In this document: in pieces, positions 17,680 to 28,080 of the stretch
How the letters are laid out: each line of letters opens with the position of its first letter
How positions within the stretch are numbered: position 1 is the first letter of the stretch
Origin: Planctomycetaceae bacterium
GTDB lineage: Bacteria > Planctomycetota > Planctomycetia > Pirellulales > Lacipirellulaceae
Direction of reading: 5' to 3'
NCBI GenBank assembly: GCA_002702655.1
Contig: PABB01000076.1
Coordinates: 122,301 to 186,300, forward strand
Length of the DNA stretch: 64,000 nt
Notes under the pieces: model-generated
The model's database searches: none
Told to the model about the DNA's origin: nothing
What the model saw: only the letters and a program-made list of their open reading frames with translations
Program-made: the position numbers and the translations under genes

Positions 17680-18966
17680 ATGTCGCACACGCCACTGGGA
17701 ATCTGCACTCGGGCTTGGCTGGTCGCTGGGGCCATGATCGCGCTGACGGCCACGACCAATCAGGCGCTCGCCGACGGCGAGTGGCCGCGGTGGCGGGGCC
17801 CCAACTCAACGGGCGCGGTGGTGGACAGACCGGCGCCAATCCATTTCAGCGAGCCGGAGCAGTTCGCCTGGCAGATCGACCTGCCAGGACAGGGGGCGTC
17901 GACACCAGTGGTGCACGGCGACGCGCTCGTGCTGACCTGCACGGCCGCCGAGCAGGACACGGTGGTTTGCTATGGGCTGGACGGAAAGCTGCGCTGGCAA
18001 AAGGCGCTCGGCCCCGCGCGGGCCGGCAAGCACCGCGAGGGGAGCGGCGCCGCGCCGTCGGCAGTGACCGACGGCGAGCGAATCGTCGTGTACTTCAAGA
18101 GCGGCACGCTTGCGGCGTTCGATTGGCAAGGAAACAAGCTCTGGCAAACGAACCTGCAACAGGAGTATGGCCCCGACACCTTGTGGTGGGATTTGGGCAC
18201 CTCGCCCGCGTTGGCCGACGGCAAGGTCATTGTCGCCGTGATGCAGGACGGACCGTCATTCCTCGTGGCCCGCGACGTGGCCACGGGCGACGAGGTCTGG
18301 AAGACGGATCGCACTTACAAGCGGCCCCGCGAGTCCGATCAGGCGTACACCACGCCGACCGTCTGCGAAGTGGACGGCGTGCAGACGATCGTCACGTGGG
18401 GCGCCGACCATCTGACGGGGCACGATTTGCAGAGCGGCGAGCTGCTGTGGCAATGCGGCGGATTCAATCCGGCCGAGCAAGGCATGTGGCGCGTCATCGC
18501 TTCGCAGACCGTCGCCGACGGCATGGCGGTCGTCCCGTACGGGCGAGGCAACTTTGTCGCGGGGATTCGATTGGGCGGTCACGGCGACACGACCGAAACG
18601 GCGCGCGTGTGGGAGAAGGAGGGATTCGGCTCCGACGTGCCCACGCCCGCGGCGGCCAAAGGGCGAGCCTACGTGCTGGGCGACGACGGCCAACTGACTT
18701 GCCTGGATATCGCCACCGGCGAGATCGCCTGGGAGCACAAACTCCCCCGCAGTCGCAATCGGTTCTACTCGTCGCCGACGCTGGTGGACGATGTGCTATA
18801 TTGCGCCCGCATCGATGGCACGGTCTTCGTGGGCCGGGTGAGCGACGCCCAGTTTGAGCTCTTGGCGACCAACGAGTTGGACGACCAGATGGTTGCCGCG
18901 CCGGCGCCCACGGCAGCCGGATTGCTGCTGCGCGGCGGCTCGAAGCTGTGGTTGGTGCGGGAGTAG
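17680..18966 (+). CDS. PQQ-like beta-propeller secreted protein
   Basis: A 428-residue protein with a signal peptide (WLVAGAMIALTATTNQALA) and repeated PQQ-type blade motifs such as WPRWRGPNSTG, VVCYGLDGKLRWQK, LAAFDWQGNKLWQT, VARDVATGDEVWKT and LTCLDIATGEIAWEH. WPRWRGPN is the opening of a very common planctomycete beta-propeller family annotated as outer membrane assembly (BamB)-like or PQQ-binding-like; most members have unknown roles and need not bind PQQ. ATG 17680 has AGGA nine bases upstream; the frame is open far upstream, but that part lies antisense to the CHAT gene and is a chance frame. It is a single gene, divergent from the CHAT gene. Confidence 0.88.
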   Translation: MSHTPLGICTRAWLVAGAMIALTATTNQALADGEWPRWRGPNSTGAVVDRPAPIHFSEPEQFAWQIDLPGQGASTPVVHGDALVLTCTAAEQDTVVCYGLDGKLRWQKALGPARAGKHREGSGAAPSAVTDGERIVVYFKSGTLAAFDWQGNKLWQTNLQQEYGPDTLWWDLGTSPALADGKVIVAVMQDGPSFLVARDVATGDEVWKTDRTYKRPRESDQAYTTPTVCEVDGVQTIVTWGADHLTGHDLQSGELLWQCGGFNPAEQGMWRVIASQTVADGMAVVPYGRGNFVAGIRLGGHGDTTETARVWEKEGFGSDVPTPAAAKGRAYVLGDDGQLTCLDIATGEIAWEHKLPRSRNRFYSSPTLVDDVLYCARIDGTVFVGRVSDAQFELLATNELDDQMVAAPAPTAAGLLLRGGSKLWLVRE

Positions 18967-19308
18967 GATTCCTCCCGAGGACCGACTCTGGCGAGACTTA
19001 TTTCTCGGCTCCGCCGACGGCCGAGGCGGGCTACGATCGCTGCGCGGCACGAAGTTTGCAGCCTTGATCAATGACTTGGCAACTCCCCCAGAGCGAAATT
19101 GTGCCACGCTGGCGCGGGCAGCCCGGAGAGACAGTCCCAAACTGGCTGCTGCCCGGCGACGCCACCGTATCGGCCGACAGCACGTACGCGCTGCGCGGTG
19201 CGCATTTGTTGCGCATTGCCGCCTAATCGTCGTGCAGACAGGGGGACCCCGGGGCGGGCTTATCGATCGCTCGGAAAAGCTCGCGGAATCGATCGTCAGG
19301 CGGATTCG
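18967..19308. other. Intergenic region before amidoligase operon
   Basis: 342 bases with no convincing gene. It holds a six-base-pair GC hairpin (CTCGGC 19004-19009 with GCCGAG 19020-19025) and presumably the promoter of the ATP-grasp operon, but I cannot point to a clear -35/-10 pair. The frame of the ATP-grasp gene is open back to 19099, with an unconvincing translation. Confidence 0.4.
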
Positions 19309-20769
19309 ATGAATTACGAGTTTCCCAGCTTCGACGAGATGTTCGTCGCGGCGGGCGAGCCGCGCCCCATCTGTCGCCACTTTGCCGAGCGGCTGGAAGC
19401 CATTCCCGGCGAAGAACTGCGAACCCGACAGCAAGCCGCAGAAGTCAGCCTGCGGAATTTGGGCATCACTTTCAACGTGTACGGACATGAGGACGGCACG
19501 GAGAAGGTCTGGCCGTTCGATTTGGTCCCGCGGATCCTCGACGCCCATGAGTGGCAGCGGGTGGAAGACGGGCTGCGGCAGCGGATTCGCGCGCTGAACC
19601 TGTTCGTCGATGACGTGTACAACGACCAACGGATCTTCGCCGATGGCGTCGTGCCGGGCGAGTTGGTGCTGGAGGCGCCAACTTACCGGCCGCAGATGCA
19701 GGGCTTTCGACCCGCCAAGGGCGCCTGGTGCCATATCAGCGGCGTCGATCTCATCCGCCACGAGGACGGCACGATCTACGTGCTGGAAGACAACCTACGG
19801 TGCCCGTCCGGCGTATCCTACGTGCTGGAAAACCGCGAGGTGATGAAGCGGACCTTCCCGCAGATGTTCGACGGCGTGGCCGTTGCGCCGGTCGAGGAAT
19901 ATCCGGAGCGGTTGCTGGAAACGCTGCTGGCCTGCGCCCCCCCGCATGCGACCAACCCCACCGCGGTCGTGATGACGCCGGGCATCTACAACTCCGCATA
20001 TTTCGAACACACCTTCCTGGCCCAGCAGATGGGCGTCGAATTGGTGCAGGGCTCGGACTTGTACGTCGACGGCGGCTTCGTCTACATGCGAACGACGCTG
20101 GGCCCGCAGCGGGTGGACGTCATTTACCGCCGCATCGACGACGACTTCCTCGATCCCAAATGCTTCCGCAAAGATTCGGCGCTGGGCGTCGCGGGACTGG
20201 TCGACGCCTATCGCCGCGGCAATGTCACGCTGGCCAACGCCCCCGGCACGGGGATCGCCGATGACAAGGCGGTCTACGCCTACGTGCCGGAAATCATCAA
20301 ATACTACCTGGGCGAGGAGCCGATCTTGCACAACGTGCCGACCTACCTGTGCGACGACCCCGAGCAGCGAAAATACGTGATTGATCACGTCGCCGAATTG
20401 GTGGTCAAGCCGACCAACGAGTCGGGCGGCTACGGCATCCTGATTGGACCGCACGCGACCGACGAGCAGCGAGCTCAGTGCGTAGCCCGGATCCGCGACA
20501 ATCCTCGCAATTACATCGCCCAACCGATGCTCAACCTGTCGACCGTGCCGACGCTGGCCGGCGGCGAACTGGCGCCGCGGCACGTCGACCTGCGACCCTT
20601 CGTACTCTGCGGGGAGGACATTTACGTCATGCCGGGCGGCCTTACGCGTGTCGCTCTGGTCGAAGGGTCGATGGTCGTCAACTCGTCGCAGGGCGGGGGC
20701 AGCAAGGACACCTGGGTCCTGCGAAACGGCAACCAAACTCATCACGTCCACGCTTCGCACTCGAACTGA
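19309..20769 (+). CDS. Circularly permuted ATP-grasp peptide ligase
   Basis: A 486-residue member of the circularly permuted type 2 ATP-grasp family (formerly DUF404/DUF407). Key stretches are [72 protein letters not shown], and [17 protein letters not shown], which carries the nucleotide-binding glycine loop. Such enzymes are predicted from comparative genomics to form amide or peptide bonds with ATP and to work with alpha-E and transglutaminase proteins, all encoded next to it. The substrate is unknown. ATG 19309 is chosen because similarity-like sequence begins at [11 protein letters not shown]. The stop is 12 bases before the alpha-E gene, so both are in one operon. Confidence 0.88.
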   Translation: MNYEFPSFDEMFVAAGEPRPICRHFAERLEAIPGEELRTRQQAAEVSLRNLGITFNVYGHEDGTEKVWPFDLVPRILDAHEWQRVEDGLRQRIRALNLFVDDVYNDQRIFADGVVPGELVLEAPTYRPQMQGFRPAKGAWCHISGVDLIRHEDGTIYVLEDNLRCPSGVSYVLENREVMKRTFPQMFDGVAVAPVEEYPERLLETLLACAPPHATNPTAVVMTPGIYNSAYFEHTFLAQQMGVELVQGSDLYVDGGFVYMRTTLGPQRVDVIYRRIDDDFLDPKCFRKDSALGVAGLVDAYRRGNVTLANAPGTGIADDKAVYAYVPEIIKYYLGEEPILHNVPTYLCDDPEQRKYVIDHVAELVVKPTNESGGYGILIGPHATDEQRAQCVARIRDNPRNYIAQPMLNLSTVPTLAGGELAPRHVDLRPFVLCGEDIYVMPGGLTRVALVEGSMVVNSSQGGGSKDTWVLRNGNQTHHVHASHSN

Positions 20770-20781
20770 GAGGTCTCTGCC

Positions 20782-21762
20782 ATGCTCAGTCGGGTGGCTG
20801 ACTCGCTGTACTGGATGAGCCGTTACGTGGAACGGGCCGAGAACGTGGCGCGGTTCATCGACGTCAACTACAACCTGACCCTCGGCGAGGGCGCAGGCCT
20901 GGGCGACCAGTGGGCGCCGCTGGTCGACACGACCGGCGACAATGAGCTGTTTCGCAAGTTCTACGACGACGCGAACCGCGACAACGTCGTCCAATTCTTG
21001 GCGTTCGACCAGCGCAATCCCAATTCCATCCTCTCGTGCATTAGCAACGCCCGCGAGAATGCCCGCAGCGTGCGCGAGACAATCACGTCGGACATGTGGG
21101 AGCAGCTCAACAAGTTTTACCTGCTGGTGCGTTCGGCGGCCCGGACGCCCAATCGACTCGCGGGGGCGTACGCCTTTTGCGACGCCGTGCGGCTCGCCAG
21201 TCACTCGCTGATTGGCACGACCTACACGACCATGTCGCACGGCGAGGCGTGGCACTTCCTGCGGATGGGCCGGCTGATGGAACGGGCGGACAAAACGTCG
21301 CGAATCGTCGACGTGCAATACTTCCTGCTGCTGCCCAGGCCCGACGATGTGGGAACTTCGCTGGACGTGGTGAGGTGGTCGGCCTTACTCCGATCGACCA
21401 GTGCGCTGTCCATGTATCGGCGCGTTCACGGGCAGATTACGCCGAATCGCGTCGCCGATTTCCTCATCCTTGACCGAAATTTCCCCCGCGCGATGCGGTT
21501 TTGCGTCTTGCGGGCCCAGAACTCGCTGGAAATCATCACCGGCGCGCACTCCGGCACGTTTCAGCGGCGATCGGAGCAGCTGTTCGGACGTCTGCGGGCG
21601 GTGCTCGACTACACGGGCATTGGCGAGATCATTTCCCGCGGAATGCACCAATACATCGACGATTTCCAGAGGGAATTGAACCAGATCGGCTTGGCCGTCC
21701 AGGCCGACTTTTTCACCCAGGGCGACCCTGAACCAGCTTCCCAAACGCAGCGACAGGCCTAA
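20782..21762 (+). CDS. Alpha-E domain protein
   Basis: A 326-residue, mostly helical alpha-E domain protein. The hallmark start MLSRVADSLYWMSRYVERAENVARFIDV and the later HFLRMGRLMERADKTSRI (a second R-x3-RA helix) and LDRNFPRAMRFCV are typical. Alpha-E proteins always travel with circularly permuted ATP-grasp enzymes and transglutaminase-like proteases and are thought to be part of the same peptide-modifying machinery; no reaction has been established to my knowledge. It is 12 bases downstream of the ATP-grasp gene. In another gene of this cluster (25468-28062) the same two domains are fused into one chain. Confidence 0.88.
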   Translation: MLSRVADSLYWMSRYVERAENVARFIDVNYNLTLGEGAGLGDQWAPLVDTTGDNELFRKFYDDANRDNVVQFLAFDQRNPNSILSCISNARENARSVRETITSDMWEQLNKFYLLVRSAARTPNRLAGAYAFCDAVRLASHSLIGTTYTTMSHGEAWHFLRMGRLMERADKTSRIVDVQYFLLLPRPDDVGTSLDVVRWSALLRSTSALSMYRRVHGQITPNRVADFLILDRNFPRAMRFCVLRAQNSLEIITGAHSGTFQRRSEQLFGRLRAVLDYTGIGEIISRGMHQYIDDFQRELNQIGLAVQADFFTQGDPEPASQTQRQA

Positions 21763-21994
21763 CCGCCGCAGGACCAGGACCGCCGCGTCGCCGTCGAGTT
21801 GGCGGCATCCTGGGACGGGGGCCAAGGATGCCGGAAAAACGGCACTGACGGCTCTTCGCGGGTCGAAAGCGCCCCGCGTGGCAAGCTAAGATAGGACTCC
21901 AGCCGTTCGGAGACGCGAGGCGGAGCGTTCGCCGGCCGGTCCCGCCACATCTTGCATCCTTCCTTCCCGGGCTCCCTCCCTACCAAAGCCGCCG

Positions 21995-24900
21995 ATGAGC
22001 ATCCGCGTTGCGCTGCACCACAAGACCAGCTACTCGTACGACCGACTGGTCAATCTTGCCCCCCACATTGTTCGCCTGCGTCCCGCGGTGCATTGCCGCA
22101 CGCCGGTGCTGAGCTACTCGCTGCGCGTGACGCCGGAGGACCACTTCCTCAATTGGCAGCAGGACCCGTACGGCAACTTCCTGGCCCGCTGCGTGTTTCC
22201 GGAAAAGACGCGCGAGTTGGCCGTCGAGATCGACCTGATCGCCGAGATGAGTTCGATCAACCCGTTCGACTTCTTTCTGGAGCCGGATGCCGAGGAGTAT
22301 CCGTGGTCCTACGACGCGGATTCGTTGAAGGACCTGCAACCTTACCTGGCGCTGTCGCCGGTCGGTCAGAAGTTTTACGCGATGCTGGGAACGGTCGATC
22401 GGACGCCGCGACGGACCATCGACTTCCTGGTTGAACTGAACCAACGGCTCCAGCGCGAGATCAAATACCTGGTGCGAATGGAGCCCGGCGTGCAGACGCC
22501 GGAGCAGACGCTCGAGTTGGGCAGCGGCTCGTGTCGCGACTCGGCATGGTTGCTCGTGCAGCTGTTGCGGCACCTGGGCTTTGCGGCCCGATTTGCCTCG
22601 GGCTATCTCATTCAGCTCACGGCCGACGTGAAACCGCTCGAGGGCCCCGAAGGACCGCAGGCGGACTTCACGGACCTGCACGCCTGGACCGAAGTGTATC
22701 TGCCGGGCGCCGGCTGGGTGGGATTGGATCCGACCTCGGGCCTGCTGACCGGCGAAGGGCATCTGCCGTTGGCGTGCACGCCTTCGCCGATCTCCGCAGC
22801 GCCGATCACCGGCGCCCACGACCAGTGCGAGGTCAGCTTCGACTTTGCCATGAATGTCGAGCGGGTTTACGAAGACCCCCGCGTCACCAAACCCTACACC
22901 GAGCAGCAGTGGCAGCGGATCGAATCGCTAGGTCATGAAGTCGACCGCCAACTCGACGAGTGCGACGTGCGGCTGACCATGGGCGGCGAGCCGACGTTCG
23001 TCTCGATCGACGACATGGACGGCGAAGAATGGCAAACGGCGGCCAGCGGTCCCACGAAGCGCCGCTTCGCCCGCGACATGATGCAGCGGCTGAAGACGCG
23101 GTTCGCCCCCGGCGGCCTGCTGCACCATGGCCAGGGCAAGTGGTACCCGGGCGAGTCGCTGCCCCGCTGGGCGATGCACTGCTTCTGGCGACTCGACGGC
23201 GAGCCGGTTTGGCGCAACCCCGATCTGTTCGCCGACGTCGAGCACGACTACGGCCACACGGCCGACGACGCGATGCAGTTCTCCCGGGCCTTGGCCGAGC
23301 GGCTGGGCGTCAACCCGGATCACGCCATTCACGCTTACGAAGACGGCTTCTACTACGCGTGGCGCGAACGCCGACTGCCAGCCAACGTCGACTTCCGCGA
23401 CCCGAAAGTTGACGAAGAAGAAGAGCGCACGCGGATTGCGCGCGTGTTCGAGCAGGGCCTGTCGGCCCCGGTGGGCACGGCGCTGCCGCTGCAATATCGC
23501 TGGTGGGAGCCGACGCCGCATTGGGCCAGCGGCGCCTGGGTAGTGCGTAGCGCGGAGATGTTCTTAACGCCCGGCGACTCGCCCATGGGGTACCGCCTGC
23601 CGCTGCAGTCGCTGCTCTACACGTCCGAGGGCTTCGCGGCGCCGTTCTACGAGCAGGACCCGCTGTTGGCGACCAACGAGTTGTCTCGCTACGACCAACT
23701 GCGGCAGCGCCGCAGCTTGATGTCCCTGGCGCCTCTGGGCCCCGGCGCCATGGGCACGCCCGCAGCTAACGCGGCGCTGCTGAAGCAGCAAAAGCAGTTG
23801 GCGGGCGTCGGCGGCAACGGAACCGGATCAGGCTACGGCGGCTACGGCGAAGGCGACAACGGCAAGACCGATTGGCCCGATGCCCCGGCGGCGCGTTCCG
23901 ACCAGCGCGGCGAGCCCTACAAGCTCGACACGCAGTACAGCGATGCGGCCGACGTGGTCCGCACCGCTCTGTGCGTCGAGCCGCGCGAGGGGCGGCTGCA
24001 CGTGTTCCTGCCGCCGACCGATCGGCTGGAAGTCTTCCTGGATCTGATCGCCGCGATCGAGGACACCGCCGAGTCGCTCGACAAGCCGGTCGTGATCGAG
24101 GGATACCTGCCGCCGCACGACAGTCGGCTGCAGCATATCAAGATCACGCCTGACCCCGGCGTGCTGGAAGTGAACGTGCACCCGGCGCACAACTGGGGCG
24201 AGTTGGTCGACATCACTACGGGCGTCTACGACGACGCCCACCAGACGCGGCTGGGCACCGAGAAATTCGACCTCGACGGATCCCACACCGGAACCGGCGG
24301 CGGCAACCACGTGGTGATCGGCGGCCCCACGCCCGCCGACAGCCCCTGGCTGCGCCGCCCCGATCTGCTGAAGAGCTTCGTCGGCTACTGGCATAACCAC
24401 CCGTCGCTGTCGTACCTGTTCTCCGGCAAATTCATCGGCCCCACGAGCCAGGCGCCGCGAATCGACGAGGGCCGCAGCGACGCCATTTACGAGTTGAAAA
24501 TCGCATTTGAGCAGGTGCAGGCCGGCCGCGACTGTCCGCCGTGGATGGTTGACCGCGTGTTCCGCCACTTGCTGGTGGACCTGACCGGCAACACGCACCG
24601 CTCGGAGTTCTGCATCGACAAGCTCTTCTCGCCCGATTCGTCGTCAGGTCGGCTGGGGCTGGTCGAATTCCGCGCGTTCGAAATGCCGCCTCATGCTCGC
24701 ATGAGCCTGACGCAGCAGCTGCTGATTCGGACGCTCGTGGCCCGGTTCTGGCAACACCCCTACACGCAGCCGCTGGTCGACTGGCAAACGACGCTGCACG
24801 ATCGCTGGGTGCTGCCGCATTTTGTGTGGCAAGACTTCCAAGAAGTCGTCGAGCACTGCCAAGACGACGGCTACGACATCCAGCCCGAGTGGTTTGCGCC

Positions 24901-25468
24901 GCATTTCGAGTTCCGCTTCCCTGTGATCGGCGAGTTCAACCACAAGGGCGTCCAGGTCGAAGTGCGCCGCGCGATCGAACCGTGGTACGTGCTGGGCGAG
25001 GAACCGGGCGGCGGCTACATGGCCCGCTACGTCGACTCGTCCGTCGAGCGCGTGCAGGTCCGCACCCGGGGCATGACCAGCCCGCGGTTCGCGCTGACCT
25101 GCAATGGCCGTCGCGTGCCGCTGCATCCGACTGGCGCCGAGGGTGAATTCGTGGCCGGCGTGCGGTTCCGCGCCTGGCAGCCGCCCAGTTGCCTGCACCC
25201 CACGCTCGGGGTCGACGGACCGCTGACCTTCGATTTAATTGATCAATGGAATGGACGCGCAGTGGGGGGGTGCCAGTATCATGTGGGGCACCCGGGCGGG
25301 ATCAACCCGTCGACCTTCCCGGTAAACGCCCTGGAGGCCGAAAGCCGCCGTGCCATGCGGTTCTTTGCCTTCGGGCACACGGGCGGTTCGATCGAGACGC
25401 CGCCGATGGATTGCTCGCCCGAATTTCCCCACACACTCGATCTACGCCGCGGTAAGGCGACCGGTTAA
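21995..25468 (+). CDS. Long transglutaminase-like protein (DUF2126)
   Basis: A 1157-residue protein. The N-terminal 270 residues form a bacterial transglutaminase N-domain plus core with the catalytic triad Cys180 (GSGSCRDSAW), His229 (LHAWTEVYLP) and Asp245 (GLDPTSGLL). The remaining part matches the large DUF2126 region, with MGGEPTFVSIDDMDGEEW near 328 and SVGYWHNHPSLSYLFSGKFIGP-like sequence near 790, a region that looks like an amidoligase or glutamine-synthetase-type fold. No signal peptide is seen. Such proteins are predicted peptidases or transamidases working with the neighbouring ATP-grasp/alpha-E enzymes. The stop codon overlaps the next ATG (TAATG at 25466), so translation is coupled. 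A 232-base gap precedes it, so an extra promoter is possible. Confidence 0.87.
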   Translation: MSIRVALHHKTSYSYDRLVNLAPHIVRLRPAVHCRTPVLSYSLRVTPEDHFLNWQQDPYGNFLARCVFPEKTRELAVEIDLIAEMSSINPFDFFLEPDAEEYPWSYDADSLKDLQPYLALSPVGQKFYAMLGTVDRTPRRTIDFLVELNQRLQREIKYLVRMEPGVQTPEQTLELGSGSCRDSAWLLVQLLRHLGFAARFASGYLIQLTADVKPLEGPEGPQADFTDLHAWTEVYLPGAGWVGLDPTSGLLTGEGHLPLACTPSPISAAPITGAHDQCEVSFDFAMNVERVYEDPRVTKPYTEQQWQRIESLGHEVDRQLDECDVRLTMGGEPTFVSIDDMDGEEWQTAASGPTKRRFARDMMQRLKTRFAPGGLLHHGQGKWYPGESLPRWAMHCFWRLDGEPVWRNPDLFADVEHDYGHTADDAMQFSRALAERLGVNPDHAIHAYEDGFYYAWRERRLPANVDFRDPKVDEEEERTRIARVFEQGLSAPVGTALPLQYRWWEPTPHWASGAWVVRSAEMFLTPGDSPMGYRLPLQSLLYTSEGFAAPFYEQDPLLATNELSRYDQLRQRRSLMSLAPLGPGAMGTPAANAALLKQQKQLAGVGGNGTGSGYGGYGEGDNGKTDWPDAPAARSDQRGEPYKLDTQYSDAADVVRTALCVEPREGRLHVFLPPTDRLEVFLDLIAAIEDTAESLDKPVVIEGYLPPHDSRLQHIKITPDPGVLEVNVHPAHNWGELVDITTGVYDDAHQTRLGTEKFDLDGSHTGTGGGNHVVIGGPTPADSPWLRRPDLLKSFVGYWHNHPSLSYLFSGKFIGPTSQAPRIDEGRSDAIYELKIAFEQVQAGRDCPPWMVDRVFRHLLVDLTGNTHRSEFCIDKLFSPDSSSGRLGLVEFRAFEMPPHARMSLTQQLLIRTLVARFWQHPYTQPLVDWQTTLHDRWVLPHFVWQDFQEVVEHCQDDGYDIQPEWFAPHFEFRFPVIGEFNHKGVQVEVRRAIEPWYVLGEEPGGGYMARYVDSSVERVQVRTRGMTSPRFALTCNGRRVPLHPTGAEGEFVAGVRFRAWQPPSCLHPTLGVDGPLTFDLIDQWNGRAVGGCQYHVGHPGGINPSTFPVNALEAESRRAMRFFAFGHTGGSIETPPMDCSPEFPHTLDLRRGKATG

Positions 25469-28062
25469 TGCAAGGACAGCAACAGACCGCGGGCGGCGCT
25501 TGGTCATCAGCGGCGGGGATGCCGCCGGCGGCTGGCGGTCTGTTGGGCGCCCGCTACGCCGTGGCCGCCGACACCTACGACGAAGCGTTCCTGCCGGGCG
25601 GCGGGTTGCGCGACCGCTGGAGCGACTTGCAGGGCTTGCTCAGCCGACTGCCCGCGGGCGAATTCGGCCGCCGCTGGCACGAGTCGCAGCGGATGATCTA
25701 TGAGAACGGGCTCTCCTACACCGCGTTCGGCGACCCGCAGCACCGTCCCCGGCCGTGGCATCTCGACCCGTTGCCGTTGGTGATCCCCGCCGAGCAGTGG
25801 CAAACCGTCACGGCGGGTCTGACTCAGCGGGCCCAACTGCTGAGATTGCTGCTGGCGGACCTGTACGGCCCGCAAATGCTCATTCGCAACGGGGTATTGC
25901 CAGCTGACGCGCTATTCCTGCATCCCGGGTACAAGCGGGCGTACCACCGCGATGCCAGTGAGCCGGCAGTCGACTACCTGCAATTCTACGCCGCCGATTT
26001 GACCCGCGCGAGCGACGGCTCGTGGTGGGTGCTCGACGATCGGACCGAAGCCCCCTCGGGCGCCGGCTTTGTGCTGGAAAACCGCGTTGTCACCTCGCGG
26101 ATGTTGCCCGAGGCGTTCCGGGCATTGTTCGTGCGTCGGCTGGCGCCGTTTTTCATCGCGTGGCAGGAACGGCTGCACGAGCTGGCCCGCACGCATGCAG
26201 ACAATCCGCGCATCGTGTACCTGAGCCAAGGCCCCCACTCGCCGGATTACTTCGAGGATGCCTATCTGGCTCGCTACCTCGGCTACACCTTGGTCGAAGG
26301 CGGCGATCTGGCGGTCCGCCACAGTCGCGTGTGGCTCAAGACGCTTGAAGGCCTCTCGCCGGTCGACGTGATCCTGCGCCGCCCCAACAGCGACCGCTGC
26401 GACCCGTTGGAGTTGGGCGGCAGTTGGCCGTGCGGCGTGACGGGGCTGTTGCAGGCGACGCGCGCCGGAAATGTCGTGGCGGCCAACCCGTTGGGCAGCG
26501 GCCTGGTCGAGTCGCCGCTGTTCATGGCATTTATGCCGCGACTGGCGCAGGCGCTGCTGGGCGAGAAACTCAAGTTGCCTGGGGTCGCTACGTGGTGGTG
26601 CGGCGAGAAGACGTCGCTTGACTACGTGCTGGCCAACCTGCCGCGACTGATCATCAAACCGGCGTACCGACGCCGGGGTTCCGACCTGCTCAGCGCCGAG
26701 AAACTCGCCGCGTTGCCGCCCGCCGAATTGGCCGCGCGCATCAAAGCCAAGCCGCAACAATTCGTCGGCCAAGAGATGGTGCACCGCTCGACGGCCCCGG
26801 AATGGAGCAGCGACGGCGCCATCCGCCCGGTGCATGTCGTGATTCGCGCGTTTGCAGCGGCCAGCGGCGATTCGTTCACGGTGTTGGAGGGCGGCCTGGC
26901 GCGGACCTCGACCGCCGAACCGGCTCCTGCAAGCGGAGAGCCGCCCGCCGAGAAAAGCAAAGACGCGTGGATCGTGGGCCGCGAAGAAGCGGAATTCGTG
27001 TCCCTGCTGGCGCCCCGCGATCAGTCCATCGCGCTGCGGCGGACCGGCGCCGATTTGCCCAGCCGCGTCGCCGACAACGCATTCTGGTTGGGTCGACAAA
27101 TCGAGCGTGCTGAAGCCGCGGCGCGGCTGCTGCGCACGGTCGCCCTGCGAATGTCGAGCGAATCCAGCGGCCGCACGTCGCCCGCCCTGCCCGCGCTGTG
27201 GCACGTACTGGCCGAGCAGGGACAAATCGAACCGGGCTTTGTGGTCGAAGGTATCCGTCAGCGATTGCCGAAGCTGGAGCAGGTGTTGCCCGCCGCGGTG
27301 CTCGACCCCGAACAACAGGGCTCGTTGGCGGCGGTCATTCGGCAGACGTTTCGCACGGCATCGCAATTGCGCGATCGGATTTCCCTGGATACGTGGCGCG
27401 TGATCAAACGCATGCAGGGCCAATTCGAGAATTCCGTCCCCACGGGCGCTGATTGGACGGCGCTGCTGAACGTATCGAACGAACTGATCATCGATCTGGC
27501 GGCCCTGGGCGGCATGGTCATGGAAAGCATGACCCGCGCCCAGATGTACCGCTTCCTTGACATCGGTCGCCGACTGGAACGCGCCGTGCAATTGGCGTCG
27601 CTCCTGCGGCAGTGCTTCGGCGCCGCCGACTCGCCGCCGGTCGAACTGTACGAAGCGGTCCTGGAAATTGGCGACAGTCTGATGACCTACCGCGCCCGGT
27701 ACTTGGCCAATCTGCAGTTGGCGCCGGTGCTGGACTTGCTGCTGACTGACGAAACCAACCCCCGCAGCGTGGCGTTTCAGCTGGCGGCGCTCGAAGGGCA
27801 TCTGGACGCCTTGCCGCGCAACGAACGACGCCCCGGTCTGGACGACGACCAGCGGCTGATGATGTCGATGGTCCACGACACGCGGATGATCGACGTGGAG
27901 CACATCGCCGAACAACGCAGCCTGGGCGAGGAAGGCGGTCTGAGTCCTCTGTTGGAGCGGCTGGAAACCGACCTGCCGGCGCTCAGCGACGCGTTGGCGC
28001 ATCGCTTTTTCGCTCACGCCGGGCCGACCGTTCAGGTGGCGTCGATTCACTTCGATTCGTAA
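25468..28062 (+). CDS. Fused circularly permuted ATP-grasp / alpha-E protein
   Basis: An 864-residue fusion. Residues about 30-500 are a circularly permuted ATP-grasp domain (LLADLYGPQMLIRNGVLP, GSWWVLDDRTEAPSGAGFVL, NLPRLIIKPAYRRRGSDLLS). Residues about 525-850 are an alpha-E domain (LPSRVADNAFWLGRQIERAE, MYRFLDIGRRLERAVQLASL). It is the covalent version of the two separate proteins encoded upstream at 19309-21762, so the cluster carries the pair twice. The ligase motif is more divergent (DDRTEAPSG in place of EDNLRCPSG), suggesting a different substrate. It overlaps the upstream transglutaminase stop by one base and precedes the short transglutaminase by 18 bases. Confidence 0.88.
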   Translation: MQGQQQTAGGAWSSAAGMPPAAGGLLGARYAVAADTYDEAFLPGGGLRDRWSDLQGLLSRLPAGEFGRRWHESQRMIYENGLSYTAFGDPQHRPRPWHLDPLPLVIPAEQWQTVTAGLTQRAQLLRLLLADLYGPQMLIRNGVLPADALFLHPGYKRAYHRDASEPAVDYLQFYAADLTRASDGSWWVLDDRTEAPSGAGFVLENRVVTSRMLPEAFRALFVRRLAPFFIAWQERLHELARTHADNPRIVYLSQGPHSPDYFEDAYLARYLGYTLVEGGDLAVRHSRVWLKTLEGLSPVDVILRRPNSDRCDPLELGGSWPCGVTGLLQATRAGNVVAANPLGSGLVESPLFMAFMPRLAQALLGEKLKLPGVATWWCGEKTSLDYVLANLPRLIIKPAYRRRGSDLLSAEKLAALPPAELAARIKAKPQQFVGQEMVHRSTAPEWSSDGAIRPVHVVIRAFAAASGDSFTVLEGGLARTSTAEPAPASGEPPAEKSKDAWIVGREEAEFVSLLAPRDQSIALRRTGADLPSRVADNAFWLGRQIERAEAAARLLRTVALRMSSESSGRTSPALPALWHVLAEQGQIEPGFVVEGIRQRLPKLEQVLPAAVLDPEQQGSLAAVIRQTFRTASQLRDRISLDTWRVIKRMQGQFENSVPTGADWTALLNVSNELIIDLAALGGMVMESMTRAQMYRFLDIGRRLERAVQLASLLRQCFGAADSPPVELYEAVLEIGDSLMTYRARYLANLQLAPVLDLLLTDETNPRSVAFQLAALEGHLDALPRNERRPGLDDDQRLMMSMVHDTRMIDVEHIAEQRSLGEEGGLSPLLERLETDLPALSDALAHRFFAHAGPTVQVASIHFDS

Positions 28063-28080
28063 GCGACAGGTTCCTCGCGC